A stretch of 64,000 nt of DNA from Hoylesella oralis ATCC 33269 (lineage in GTDB: Bacteria > Bacteroidota > Bacteroidia > Bacteroidales > Bacteroidaceae): assembly GCF_000185145.2 (NCBI RefSeq), contig NZ_GL833119.1:186001-250000 (forward strand), written 5' to 3'. The notes below the pieces were generated by a model. The model had not been told where the DNA came from, did not search any database, and saw nothing but the letters and a program-made list of their open reading frames with translations. Numbering within the stretch: the first letter of the stretch is position 1; the number at the start of each line of letters is the position of its first letter. Shown piece by piece: positions 28,371 through 38,848 of the stretch. The position numbers were made by a program, and so were the translations under genes.

Positions 28371-28827
28371 AATATCTCTTTTAGTTGCGTACTATCAATG
28401 CAACTTTTCTTTCTCTGAATATTACCAATGAGAATATTGTTGATCTACATAATGCAGTAATTCAACACTTCTTGGATTTTGTCAAGATGTATTTTAGACT
28501 GTTATCTTCCATATTGTTATTTCTAAGGTGAATTATACCTGTAAAGATAATATTATAAGGGAAGATAATATTGAGAATTGACAGAAAACAAACAAGGACA
28601 AAAGTAATATTAATAAGATTATAACTCGTTATGCTAATAATCATGTATGCAGGCATTTATATTTCATTAAATACATAATAACCGCTTCCAACCTGCAAAA
28701 TATGATAAATCTGTTAATGACTTTTGAAACATTTGAGGCATAGCCTGTACTGCACTATTACAATATATTTGGAACAAAGATATAAATAATTAAAACATTT
28801 GAAAAGCAAAAAAAACTTAGAACAAAT
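28371..28827. other. AT-rich intergenic region, no gene recognised
   Basis: Between the integrase fragment and the first SusC gene. Very AT-rich, with only short chance ORFs on either strand, and probably eroded mobile-element DNA or an upstream regulatory region. Confidence 0.4.
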
Positions 28828-28835
28828 TACCTTTG
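28828..28835 (+). promoter_or_regulatory. -7 promoter element of the second glycan locus
   Basis: TACCTTTG matches TAnnTTTG and lies 31 bases before the SusC start at 28867. The nearest TTTG (28798-28801) is too far (26 bases), which would fit a promoter that needs an activator such as the HTCS of this locus. Confidence 0.5.
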
Positions 28836-28866
28836 CAACCAGAAAACCTAAATAATTCAAAACCTC

Positions 28867-31800
28867 ATGAACATCAACCACATGTTTAAGAAACGAATTC
28901 GTGGCCATACTGGAACGGAATCGTACGTTCCACAGAAGACTTTCAGCCATCCCATAGGATATTTATTACTCATCTTTATGATTTTATTCTGTACGGAAAT
29001 CTCCGCACAGACACAATCTGCATCGGGTATTGTGACAGACAAAAACGGTGAGCCGCTTATAGGCGCCATCGTAAAAGAAGTAGGAACAAAGAACATGTCG
29101 GTTACCGATTCCGACGGCAAGTTCAGTCTCAACATATCAAAGAACAAAGCTATACTGGTATTCACTTATCTTGGATATACGGAAATTCAAGCACCGGCAT
29201 CCGCTCATATGAGAATAGCAATGAGCCCCGAATCGAAAAATTTGGACGAGGTTGTCGTAGTAGCCTATGGCGCCCAGAAGAAAGAGACCGTGACAGGCTC
29301 CATTGCATCCATCGACGACAAAGAGATCATGAAGAGTTCCTCGCCGACAGTTGCAGCAGCCATAGCCGGAAAGATCCCCGGATTGACAACTCTTCAAAGT
29401 AACGGCGAGCCGGGTAGGGACAATGTAACGATGTATCTTAGAGGTGTTGGCACAACGAACGGTGCCACCCCGCTGATTCTGGTTGACGGAGTACCACAGG
29501 AGAGCATTCGCGCCATTGATGCAAACGAAATAGCAACACTCTCCGTGCTCAAGGACGCATCAGCAACAGCTGTATTCGGCGTAAGAGGTGCCAATGGCGT
29601 CATCCTTATCACGACCAAGCGAGGTGAAAAAGGCAAGGCAACGGTGCATGGCTCAACGACATATTCGGTGCAGTCGTTCGTCAGAATGCCTAAGGCGTTA
29701 GATTCTTACACCTTTGCCACACTGAATAACGAAGCCCGCTCCAACGAAGGCAAGGCCGTAGAATTCAGCGAGTCAGATCTGGAAAAATTTGCCATGTGGC
29801 AGAATGGAGGCCCTACTAACCCCGACGATCGGTACTGGTATCCTAACACAAACTGGCAAAATATTATCTTCAAAGATCATGCTTCCATGACCAGAACCAA
29901 TGTAAATATCTCAGGAGGTACTGACCGTGTACAATATTTTGTCAATGCGGGTTACCTCTATCAAGGTGGTATGTACAACACAGAGTCAAAAAAACAGTTA
30001 GGTTATGATGCCCAGTCGAAAATGAATCGGTATAATTTTCGCTCAAACCTCGACATCAACATCAGCAAATGGGTAAAAGCCTCGGTAGACCTTTCAAGCT
30101 TTATAGAGAAAGTAAACCGCAACAACGGCGTGCAAGATGCTATGTGGGCTGACGCATTGACAGCACGGCCCACAGCCCCCGGACCAACCACTGTTTCTAA
30201 TTATCTTGTCTACGATGGTGTCAACTACCGTCAGGCAAAAGCCGGTCAGGTACTTTTTGATCCTGCACAGAGCGCAAGCTCCTCTTATGGTCAACTCAAC
30301 CGCAGTGGTTACAGCCTCGCCACCAATTCCGGCGTCAACGCCACAGCCAATGCTACGCTTGACATGGGATTCCTCACGCCGGGCCTTTCTCTGAAAGGAC
30401 AGGTATCTTTCATTTCTAAGTCGACAAGCGTTACCACTGCCGCAAAGTCGTTTGTGCTTTACTACTATACACGTGAGACTAACGACGAGCAAAAGGTTCC
30501 TTACTATACCTTCAAGGGGCAAGATGATGAGGACGGCCAGATAAGTCTGTCAAAATATACCAACAGCAATTGGTTTCTGAACGCTCAATTACAGCTCAAT
30601 TACGATCACATCTTCGGAAAGAAACATGACGTGAAAGCCATGCTACTTCTACAGCGTGACAAAGAGGAGAAGGCTAGCACCGACCTTTATTATAATATGG
30701 TAGGTTTCTCATCCCGCTTCACATACGCTTACGACGGCCGCTATATGGCCGAAGTCAACATGGGTTACAACGGTTCTGAGCAGTTCAGTCCCGACCATCG
30801 ATTCGGTTTCTTCCCCGCGTTCTCAGTAGGATGGCTTGTCACTAACGAGCACTTCTTCCCTCAGAACAATATCTTGAACAAGATGAAACTCCGCGCTTCC
30901 TACGGTAAGGTCGGTAACGACAAGATGGGCAGCGGCAGATTCCTGTATCTGGATAACATCAGCTCAAGCGGAAGCAACTATGACTATCTCTTAACGATGC
31001 ATAGCTTGGGTAACGGTAAGAAAATCAGCATCTCTTATATTGGCAACAAAAACCTGCAGTGGGAAACAGCATGGAAACAGAACTACGGTATTGATCTCAC
31101 ATTGTTTAAATACCTAAATCTTACCTTCGACTACTTTCGAGAGAATCGTGACAATGTACTTATCAGCCGCCATACCGTACCCATGATCGGTGGACTTACA
31201 AGCAGTCAGTTACCCCGCGTAAACATGGGTAAGGTAGAAAACCATGGTTATGAGGCCACTTTGAACCTGATCATGCCCGTTACCAAGAATATTCTGTGGA
31301 GCCTTAATGGCAATATGAGCTACAGCAAGAATAAAATCAAAGACTTTGACGAAGCCATTTACGGTGAGGATTATGCTTACCGCACCCGAAGTACAGGCTA
31401 TTCCGTAGGACAACTGTGGGGATACGAGATTGACTATTCAAAAGATATGAACACAGGGCGTGACGGAACAGGATATTTCTATAGTCAGGAAAGCATCAAG
31501 AAAAGCGGACTTACTTACGAGATAGGAAATCCTCTCCCTGGTGATTTTATATACAAGGACCTTAATGGTGACGGAAAAATTAATAACCGTGACATTGCTC
31601 CAATAGGATATTCATCGGTATTGCCTCGCATTACCTTCGGTTTCGGTACGAGTATTGAATTATACGGTTTCGACATCTCCATCATGTTCCAGGGCGTTTC
31701 CAAATACTCAAAATATTACTCTGGCTGGGGTATTTTTGAAGAGACCGGTGGAAAGTACTTCACAGACATGCATTTAAACAGATGGTCAGCAGAGCGCTAC

Positions 31801-32103
31801 GCCAACGGTGAGAAAATAACCAGCCCGAGACTGGCCAATTCAACCTCTACGAGCCACTGTGCCAATTCCTATTACATCATGGACGCCAGCTACATTCGTT
31901 TAAAGAACTTTGAAGTAGGCTATACGCTACCCAAGAGTATTACACGCAAAATCAAGTCAGAGAATATACGCTTCTATTTCTCAGGTGATAACCTGTACAC
32001 ATGGACACACTTACGGACAAAAAGCTTTGACCCCGAGCAAAATAGTCTGCTCACGTATCCCATCATGAGAAACTGGAATTTCGGCTTTAACATACAGTTC
32101 TAA
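28867..32103 (+). CDS. SusC-family TonB-dependent transporter A
   Basis: The 1078-residue protein has an N-terminal extension before its signal peptide (hydrophobic part YLLLIFMILFCTEISAQ), a carboxypeptidase-regulatory-like domain (SGIVTDKNGEPLIGAIVKE), a standard TonB box region LDEVVVVAYGAQKKETVTGS, a plug with YLRGVGTTNGATPLILVDG and the VLKDASATAVFGVRGANGVI block, and a barrel ending MRNWNFGFNIQF. It imports oligosaccharides with SusD protein A, whose gene follows after 9 bases. It opens the second glycan locus. The ATG at 28882 (MFKK) is an alternative start. Confidence 0.93.
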   Translation: MNINHMFKKRIRGHTGTESYVPQKTFSHPIGYLLLIFMILFCTEISAQTQSASGIVTDKNGEPLIGAIVKEVGTKNMSVTDSDGKFSLNISKNKAILVFTYLGYTEIQAPASAHMRIAMSPESKNLDEVVVVAYGAQKKETVTGSIASIDDKEIMKSSSPTVAAAIAGKIPGLTTLQSNGEPGRDNVTMYLRGVGTTNGATPLILVDGVPQESIRAIDANEIATLSVLKDASATAVFGVRGANGVILITTKRGEKGKATVHGSTTYSVQSFVRMPKALDSYTFATLNNEARSNEGKAVEFSESDLEKFAMWQNGGPTNPDDRYWYPNTNWQNIIFKDHASMTRTNVNISGGTDRVQYFVNAGYLYQGGMYNTESKKQLGYDAQSKMNRYNFRSNLDINISKWVKASVDLSSFIEKVNRNNGVQDAMWADALTARPTAPGPTTVSNYLVYDGVNYRQAKAGQVLFDPAQSASSSYGQLNRSGYSLATNSGVNATANATLDMGFLTPGLSLKGQVSFISKSTSVTTAAKSFVLYYYTRETNDEQKVPYYTFKGQDDEDGQISLSKYTNSNWFLNAQLQLNYDHIFGKKHDVKAMLLLQRDKEEKASTDLYYNMVGFSSRFTYAYDGRYMAEVNMGYNGSEQFSPDHRFGFFPAFSVGWLVTNEHFFPQNNILNKMKLRASYGKVGNDKMGSGRFLYLDNISSSGSNYDYLLTMHSLGNGKKISISYIGNKNLQWETAWKQNYGIDLTLFKYLNLTFDYFRENRDNVLISRHTVPMIGGLTSSQLPRVNMGKVENHGYEATLNLIMPVTKNILWSLNGNMSYSKNKIKDFDEAIYGEDYAYRTRSTGYSVGQLWGYEIDYSKDMNTGRDGTGYFYSQESIKKSGLTYEIGNPLPGDFIYKDLNGDGKINNRDIAPIGYSSVLPRITFGFGTSIELYGFDISIMFQGVSKYSKYYSGWGIFEETGGKYFTDMHLNRWSAERYANGEKITSPRLANSTSTSHCANSYYIMDASYIRLKNFEVGYTLPKSITRKIKSENIRFYFSGDNLYTWTHLRTKSFDPEQNSLLTYPIMRNWNFGFNIQF

Positions 32104-32112
32104 TCTATATAT

Positions 32113-33942
32113 ATGATGAAGAAAATAAAGAAATATGTGAACTACATAAACCTGTGTTTTCTGATAGGCATGATAACAGCATGTAGTGACACTCTGAATA
32201 TAACCCCTGACGGTCGTTTAACCATGAAAGATGTATGGGCTGACCCTGATCTTTCAGCGCAGTTTATGAGTAATCTCTATAACAACATTCCGCACAAAGG
32301 AAGAAGGTATTTCTGGTTTGACAACTACCCTATTGCCCTAAGCGATGAAGCTTGGTCTAACGACGATGTTGAAGGACACGGCGCCGTACTTTGCTATAAT
32401 GGTCAGGCAAGTGCCTCTTTGCACCCCATTGACTACGAGTATCATGACAGATTTGATGCCGACTACTGGGTAAAATACTGGCAGCAAATACGTTTGTGCA
32501 ACATTATGCTCGAAAATATTGACCACTGTGCACTTAATAAGGAAGAAGACCGTGAAAGATGGCGCGGAGAGGCTTATACCCTGCGAGCATACTTCTATCT
32601 GCAACTTATTAAGTGGTACGGTCCATTACCTTTGGTAGACACCGTACTTCCCACCGACTTTGACTATAGCAAAATGAGAAAGGCTACGGGTGTAGAATGC
32701 TGCAAGGCTATTGTAGACGATTGCGAAAAGGCATTATCCTCAGGTATGCCATGGCGCATTACTGCAACCGATGAAAAAATGCGTGTTACCAAAGCCGTAG
32801 CGGCAGCCATACGCTCAGAGGCCGCTCTACTGGCTGCCAGCAAGATATTCAACGAAAATAACAACTCTGAACTCTGGAAGTATGCCTATGAGAAGAACGA
32901 AGATAGTTTCAACCAGTTAATCAGCAATGGCTACGAACTATACACGACACTGCATAGCACCAACGGAGAATATCCCAACGCATACTGTGAGTATTTTTCA
33001 CTACTGTTGGATGATGCCCTTTCAAATAACCCCATTGATAAAGAGACAATTTGGGAGAATGACTTTGTACACGAGCCGTATTATTATGTATCCGGATGTC
33101 CTCTCCAGTCAAACTACATGACAGGAGATGTACCCTCACAACAGTTGGTAGATGCCTATGATATGTTAAAGACCGGAAAGCCCGTACTTGACCTATCGAA
33201 GCCATACAACGATGAATGCTGCCTATACCCCAACTACAATGAAGGCTCAGGATATAATCCAAACAAACCTTACGATGGTCGTGATCCGCGTTTTTACGCT
33301 ACGGTAAAATATGACGGCTCTAAATTACAGGTTGGTGACGAGATTAAAACGATAGAGACCTATGAAGGCGGAAACTGCTCACGCATGGATGCCAGCCGTA
33401 CACATACCCGTACAGGATACTACCCATGTAAATATGCTTACTATCGGTCGAGTACAAAATATGCCGGTCGTGACGGAGGTTGGAAATACTATCGATTGGG
33501 AGCCGTTTATCTGAACCTTGCAGAAGCAGCCATTGAGGCAGGACACATAGATGAGGGACTAAGACTTATCAATGACATCCGTCATCGAGCTGGTTTCTCA
33601 CCATCTGTTGACGTTACCTCGTCAAGTCAGGACGAAGCCCGCCTGCTCGTCAGGCATGAACGTCAGGTCGAACTCGCATGGGAAGAATATCGCTTCTTTG
33701 ACATGCGTCGATGGACCGCTACCAATGAAAACCTTGATAATGAAAAATTTCTGACAGGAATGAGTATCAAGAAAAAAGGACTTAGAAAAACTTATACTCG
33801 TATATTAATCGGCACGACCGACTCTTCTAAGCCCAGCAAGATGAGCTATGAAGCCAAATGGCATTGGCTACCTATACCTGCAAAGGAGGCAGCTCTGATG
33901 GAAACCAAGACGGGTGTTAAATGGCAGAACGAAGGATGGTAA
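32113..33942 (+). CDS. SusD-family glycan-binding lipoprotein A
   Basis: The 609-residue lipoprotein has a lipobox ending in ITAC at about residue 23. SusD-family landmarks are the RWRGEAYTLRAYFYLQLIKWYGPLPLV helix pair near residue 145, YLNLAEAAIEAGHIDEGLRLIND near residue 470, and VRHERQVELAWEEYRFFDMRRW near residue 515, and it ends with the usual KTGVKWQNEGW. It pairs with SusC protein A. The gene is followed by the second SusC gene after 19 bases, so both pairs are one operon. Confidence 0.93.
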   Translation: MMKKIKKYVNYINLCFLIGMITACSDTLNITPDGRLTMKDVWADPDLSAQFMSNLYNNIPHKGRRYFWFDNYPIALSDEAWSNDDVEGHGAVLCYNGQASASLHPIDYEYHDRFDADYWVKYWQQIRLCNIMLENIDHCALNKEEDRERWRGEAYTLRAYFYLQLIKWYGPLPLVDTVLPTDFDYSKMRKATGVECCKAIVDDCEKALSSGMPWRITATDEKMRVTKAVAAAIRSEAALLAASKIFNENNNSELWKYAYEKNEDSFNQLISNGYELYTTLHSTNGEYPNAYCEYFSLLLDDALSNNPIDKETIWENDFVHEPYYYVSGCPLQSNYMTGDVPSQQLVDAYDMLKTGKPVLDLSKPYNDECCLYPNYNEGSGYNPNKPYDGRDPRFYATVKYDGSKLQVGDEIKTIETYEGGNCSRMDASRTHTRTGYYPCKYAYYRSSTKYAGRDGGWKYYRLGAVYLNLAEAAIEAGHIDEGLRLINDIRHRAGFSPSVDVTSSSQDEARLLVRHERQVELAWEEYRFFDMRRWTATNENLDNEKFLTGMSIKKKGLRKTYTRILIGTTDSSKPSKMSYEAKWHWLPIPAKEAALMETKTGVKWQNEGW

Positions 33943-33961
33943 TAAAAAACAAGAATCGATT

Positions 33962-36900
33962 ATGAAAAAGAATATTAGGTTTGCGCTTCTTGCTACAGCT
34001 CTTGCATTTCCTACTACTATGATCGAGGCGAAAACCGTTAAGGGTATTGTGACAGACGAACAGGGAAATCCCTTGTCAGGAGTAGTTATTGAAGTTCCTA
34101 GCGAATTGGGATATTTTACAACAAATACTGAAGGCATATTTGACTTGAATATCAACAATGACGTCAGGATCCTAACACTCCGCTATCGCGGATACAAAGA
34201 CACTAAGGTAAAAGTTTCAGAAGACGGAAATGTAAAAATCGTCATGAAAAGTGACCAGTCGCTATCTGACGAAATGATAGACGTTGCTTTGAACCGCAAA
34301 GAACGCCGAGAGACCTATACAGGAGCTGTCTCAACGGTAAAGTCTGATGTTATCAGCAGAACACCATCCATTGGCTCCGACGTCACACTAGAAGGACATC
34401 TAGCCGGTGTCACACAAATGCAGAATTCAGGGGTAGCTCCAGATGACGGAACAGCATATTACATAAGAGGATTCAACTCTTATACGGGTAATGCCATTCT
34501 TGTCGTATTGGATGGTGTTCCGTCGCCCACGCTATCTATCAACTCCCTTGATCCCGGAAGTATCGAATCGATCACCATTTTGAAAGATGCTGCCGCAAAA
34601 GCACTTTATGGTCCTGTAGGCGCACAGGGTGTTATCCTCGTCAATACGAAAAAAGGCATATCAGGGAAAAACCAAATAAATGGCAACGCCAACTTCTCGC
34701 TGACCTCACCTACTTATCAGCTCTCTACGCGAGATTCTTACAGCTATGCTACCCTGCGTAACCAAGCTCTGATAGCAAACGGATTACCCAAAGCCTTCAA
34801 CGACAACGAGCTACAGAGTTATCAGGACGGTACGGGAACAGACAATCGCTGGACCGATATCCTACTTAACCATCCTGTGGTCGTACAGAATTACAATGCC
34901 AACATCAAGGGCGGAAACAACCGTGTACAATTCTTTGTTCACGGCGGATACATACATCAGGGAAGTATTTACAAAACCAACTTTGACAGCGACAAATACG
35001 ACCCCACCAATTCCTATCAGCGTTTTTCACTTGTTTCTAATGTAGACGTAAACGTATTTAAGTTTCTTAAAGCCTTCATCTCAACTAACCTGAGATACTC
35101 AAACAACAATCAATCGGCAGAAAGTGTATCGAGCATTTACAACGAAATAATCAGGCAACCTGCCACCTTGATCGGACCTACGACTTCCGATGGAAAAGTA
35201 CTCACCAACGAATATTTTGGAAACCCTGCCTTTGGACAGATTAATCGGACGGGACAGTACACGTATAGGACAACGAATATAAATGCCAACTTCGGTCTCG
35301 ATCTCGACATGAGTTTCATTACACAGGGACTAAGTACACGAGGGCTGATAGGTTATCAATCAAATTATTATGACGTGTTCAAAAAAAACCGTACCTATGC
35401 CCGCTACACATATGACAATACAGGGAATCTCGTGATAATGGGCTCTTCAATAGATAGCCCCATCAGCATCGCCAAATATACGAGCACATTCTATTTCATG
35501 AACATTCAGGCTTTCATCGACTACAAGAGAACGTTCGGCATTCATAGCGTAGAAGCCACGGCAGGTTATCTAGCAGAGGACCGCATCTCCGATGGAACCA
35601 GTAGAAACTGGAGCCTACCTATGAACAGAATTTCCTGGAACCTACATGCGAAATATGGATTACTTGACCGATATTTCATCCAGTATGATTTCAATCATTC
35701 TGGTTCTGAGCAACTCAAAAAAGGTAACCGCTTCCACTCTTCGAATACCATTTCTGGCGCATGGGTAATTTCAAAAGAGCTATTTATGCAGAAGGTCAAC
35801 TGGTTGAACATGCTCAAACTCAGGAGCTCATACGGAAACCTAACCTACGACAACTTTTATTCTATTGGACGTTTCCTATATCTTGATGACATACGCAACG
35901 AACAAGGCGCAGGTGTCATCAACAGCCTCTACACGGCAGCCCTTATCAAGGAATATCAGCGAGGAAATGCCAATCTGCACTGGGAACGCTCCAAGCAGCT
36001 GAATATTGGTGTGGACTTCACTCTCTTCAATGCCCTTTCAGTATCATTGGATTACTGGAACAATCAACAGACCGACATGATTGTCCGAAGTGAAATTGTT
36101 CCTGAACTCCTCGGAGTATCTAATTCTTATCTGCCATACCAGAATATAGGAAAGATGAACAATAAAGGTATTGATCTGAATATCAATTATCTAATCAAGA
36201 AAGGAAAAAACCTGATCATAAACTTTAATGCCAACCTTGGCTATAACAGAAATAAGGTACAGAATATAGATGAGTTAGACCTCTCTGCCGACAATTATGC
36301 TTATCCTTATCGTAGAACTGGCTTCTGCCGTGGTCAGAGCTTCGGTTATGAGATCGACTACAGCAACGGTAATGGTTTCTTTAACAGCAAAAGCGAGATT
36401 ATCAATTCTGGCCTTACTTATTCAGGAACCGCACCCCGTGTCGGTGATTTTATCTACAAGGATCAGAACGGTGATAAAGTAATTGACGAACGCGACTACG
36501 TTCCACTTGCTTCTACGAAAGCCGTACCATCTGTCGCCTACGGATTTGGCACTGACGTGACGTACAAAGACTTCGATCTCCACATATTCTTTCAGGGCAT
36601 TGGCGATTATGCAAGAGTATATAGTGGGCTCGGTATCTATGAAAACCAGTCTCAAGGTGTGTACAACACCCATCATGAACACGCGTGGACGGCAGAGCGC
36701 TATGCAGCAGGCGAGAGCATTACCTATCCCACCCTTACAACGACTACATCTTCCAACCTTGTCTCTAATAGTTTCTTCACTTCCAGAAGCGACTTCCTCC
36801 GTCTGAAGAATCTGACCTTTGGTTACAGCCTTCCACACAGTCTAGTAAAGAAACTCCATCTCGAAAAAATCAGGGTTTACTTCAGTGGTGAGAATCTCTT

Positions 36901-37003
36901 CACAACAACAAAGTTAAAGTTCAAAAACATAGATCCCGAAACAGGAACAGTAGGACTGCCTATCAACAAAATATACAATTTCGGTCTTAATATAAATATC
37001 TAA
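33962..37003 (+). CDS. SusC-family TonB-dependent transporter B (divergent TonB-box region)
   Basis: The 1013-residue protein has a signal peptide (MKKNIRFALLATALAFPTTMIEA), a carboxypeptidase-regulatory-like domain (KGIVTDEQGNPLSGVVIEVP), a plug with YYIRGFNSYTGNAILVVLDG and SITILKDAAAKALYGPVGAQ, and a barrel ending NKIYNFGLNINI. In place of the usual LDEVVVxxYG sequence before the plug it has SDEMIDVALNRKERRETYTG. The ATG at 33962 was chosen over an upstream start because it begins a normal signal peptide. It follows SusD A closely and precedes SusD B by 5 bases. Confidence 0.9.
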   Translation: MKKNIRFALLATALAFPTTMIEAKTVKGIVTDEQGNPLSGVVIEVPSELGYFTTNTEGIFDLNINNDVRILTLRYRGYKDTKVKVSEDGNVKIVMKSDQSLSDEMIDVALNRKERRETYTGAVSTVKSDVISRTPSIGSDVTLEGHLAGVTQMQNSGVAPDDGTAYYIRGFNSYTGNAILVVLDGVPSPTLSINSLDPGSIESITILKDAAAKALYGPVGAQGVILVNTKKGISGKNQINGNANFSLTSPTYQLSTRDSYSYATLRNQALIANGLPKAFNDNELQSYQDGTGTDNRWTDILLNHPVVVQNYNANIKGGNNRVQFFVHGGYIHQGSIYKTNFDSDKYDPTNSYQRFSLVSNVDVNVFKFLKAFISTNLRYSNNNQSAESVSSIYNEIIRQPATLIGPTTSDGKVLTNEYFGNPAFGQINRTGQYTYRTTNINANFGLDLDMSFITQGLSTRGLIGYQSNYYDVFKKNRTYARYTYDNTGNLVIMGSSIDSPISIAKYTSTFYFMNIQAFIDYKRTFGIHSVEATAGYLAEDRISDGTSRNWSLPMNRISWNLHAKYGLLDRYFIQYDFNHSGSEQLKKGNRFHSSNTISGAWVISKELFMQKVNWLNMLKLRSSYGNLTYDNFYSIGRFLYLDDIRNEQGAGVINSLYTAALIKEYQRGNANLHWERSKQLNIGVDFTLFNALSVSLDYWNNQQTDMIVRSEIVPELLGVSNSYLPYQNIGKMNNKGIDLNINYLIKKGKNLIINFNANLGYNRNKVQNIDELDLSADNYAYPYRRTGFCRGQSFGYEIDYSNGNGFFNSKSEIINSGLTYSGTAPRVGDFIYKDQNGDKVIDERDYVPLASTKAVPSVAYGFGTDVTYKDFDLHIFFQGIGDYARVYSGLGIYENQSQGVYNTHHEHAWTAERYAAGESITYPTLTTTTSSNLVSNSFFTSRSDFLRLKNLTFGYSLPHSLVKKLHLEKIRVYFSGENLFTTTKLKFKNIDPETGTVGLPINKIYNFGLNINI

Positions 37004-37008
37004 TCGAA

Positions 37009-38763
37009 ATGAAGAAATTACATAACAAACTTATTGGCGCCTCTGTTCTGCTGACATGTACCATTTGGTCGCTATACGGATGTACAGATGTGGCAGAGCA
37101 TCCCGATGGTCGTCTCGACATGGAAGAGGTGTTTACTAACCCTACCCGCGTGGCGGGATACCTGAACAGTTGTTATATCGGAATCACAAGAGCACGTGGT
37201 GACAACTACGGCAATTACACCATGCTTGCCAGCTGTACGGATGAGGCACATGACGTAAAGGATGTTATCGGTAGCGTAGCTTCTTTATGGAATAACGGCA
37301 GTGCAAACGCATTCAGCAATCCGCTTGCCGCACCTGAGATATGGAATTATTATGAATATATTCGTTGCTGCAATGTATTTTTGGAGCACATTCCTACAGC
37401 ACGAACCTACAGCGAGACTGAGCGTCAAGGCTACGAAGGACAGGCATACGGATTGAGAGCATATTACTACCTGTCGCTTATCAAGAATTATGGCGGTGTA
37501 CCCCTCATTCTGAAAGATACGAGAGATGATAACTTTGATTATTCCTCTCTCAAGCGTAACACCTTCAGCGAATGCGTTCGTCAGATTATATCCGATTGCA
37601 GGCGCGTTGTTAACAACAATATTCTTGGTTACCACTCTGGCGGTTCTGATGCCGAGCGCTCTATGATGTGCAAGGGCATGGCTTATGCCATCATGTCAGA
37701 GGCCGCTCTATATGCTGCCAGCCCACTCAACAACGACGGAACGCTCGACTGGAGCGAGGCTGCCAAACTCTGCAAGGAAGCCGTCGACTCTCTTGAAGCG
37801 CATGGCTATTCTCTTTACAAGGCAAGCACAAACGATGGCGCCAGCTACAATGCATATGACGCTTACTTCCACTCAAAAAGTGACGTAAAAGGAATATCAG
37901 ATCCAGAGACTATTCTTGAGGCCCGTAACCAAATGGACATTTGGAAATACCAGGGTATGCCCATCATCTCTGGCCAGACCTATGCTGGCTCGTGTCCCTC
38001 ACAAGAACTCATCGACTCCTATGAAACTATTGACGGCAAGCAACCCATCTTAGGCTATAGCGACGAGACTCACCTGCATCCTATCATCAACACGGAGGCA
38101 ACTTTGTATGACGAACACAACCCCTATGCTAACCGTGACCCGAGAATGAGAGCAAGTGTATATTATCATGGAGTACCAACAGTTCCCGAAGGCTCCACAT
38201 TAGTTAGCACAGCTGACAATGGAAACTGTGCCATATCCCAGAACAATGTAAGATATACAAGAACAGGATACTACCTACGTAAATATATCAACTGCAACTC
38301 GAACAGGACATTAAACAGCGACGGTTACTTCAAGATATTCCGCATGGCTGAAATGTACCTCAACTATGCAGAGGCTGCCAACGAAGCCACGGCGTCAGTA
38401 GCTCCCAACGAAGCTGTAGACGCCGTGAACAAAGTGAGGTCACGCGTGGGGATGCCTAAGATACCTTATGGTCTCTCTAAAGAAGAATTCAGGACAAAGG
38501 TAAGACACGAGCGCCAGATAGAGTTAGCTTTCGAAGAACATCGCTTTTACGACGTAAGACGCTGGAAGATACTGGACGAGACCGGCAAGATTATTACCGG
38601 CATGAAACCCATTAAAGAAAATGGAAAAACAACGTTTGAAAGATTCGTTGTTAACAGGCGAAACGCTTACTCAGATAAATATTTGAGATTCGCCATACCT
38701 GGAAAAGAAGTTATCAAATTAAAAAACAAGACGGGCCTTAATTTCCAAAATGAAGGCTGGTAA
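37009..38763 (+). CDS. SusD-family glycan-binding lipoprotein B
   Basis: This 584-residue lipoprotein has a lipobox ending in LYGC at about residue 25. The family helices are visible: GYEGQAYGLRAYYYLSLIKNYGGVPLIL, MAEMYLNYAEAANEA, and VRHERQIELAFEEHRFYDVRRW, ending KTGLNFQNEGW. It is clearly a paralogue of SusD A (the last 12 residues are nearly the same), so the two pairs probably arose by duplication and then diverged. It pairs with SusC B. Confidence 0.92.
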   Translation: MKKLHNKLIGASVLLTCTIWSLYGCTDVAEHPDGRLDMEEVFTNPTRVAGYLNSCYIGITRARGDNYGNYTMLASCTDEAHDVKDVIGSVASLWNNGSANAFSNPLAAPEIWNYYEYIRCCNVFLEHIPTARTYSETERQGYEGQAYGLRAYYYLSLIKNYGGVPLILKDTRDDNFDYSSLKRNTFSECVRQIISDCRRVVNNNILGYHSGGSDAERSMMCKGMAYAIMSEAALYAASPLNNDGTLDWSEAAKLCKEAVDSLEAHGYSLYKASTNDGASYNAYDAYFHSKSDVKGISDPETILEARNQMDIWKYQGMPIISGQTYAGSCPSQELIDSYETIDGKQPILGYSDETHLHPIINTEATLYDEHNPYANRDPRMRASVYYHGVPTVPEGSTLVSTADNGNCAISQNNVRYTRTGYYLRKYINCNSNRTLNSDGYFKIFRMAEMYLNYAEAANEATASVAPNEAVDAVNKVRSRVGMPKIPYGLSKEEFRTKVRHERQIELAFEEHRFYDVRRWKILDETGKIITGMKPIKENGKTTFERFVVNRRNAYSDKYLRFAIPGKEVIKLKNKTGLNFQNEGW

Positions 38764-38848
38764 TTTATTTTAAATTAAGAACTAGAAGACAGGTCGTATC
38801 TTTACGATGCGGTCTCTTATCTTCCCTCTTATTATAAAATTTAAAAGA

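Noticed and set aside
28462..28656. Short hydrophobic minus-strand ORF in the spacer before SusC A
   Set aside because: AT-rich chance ORF; no promoter, no family, no conserved neighbour.
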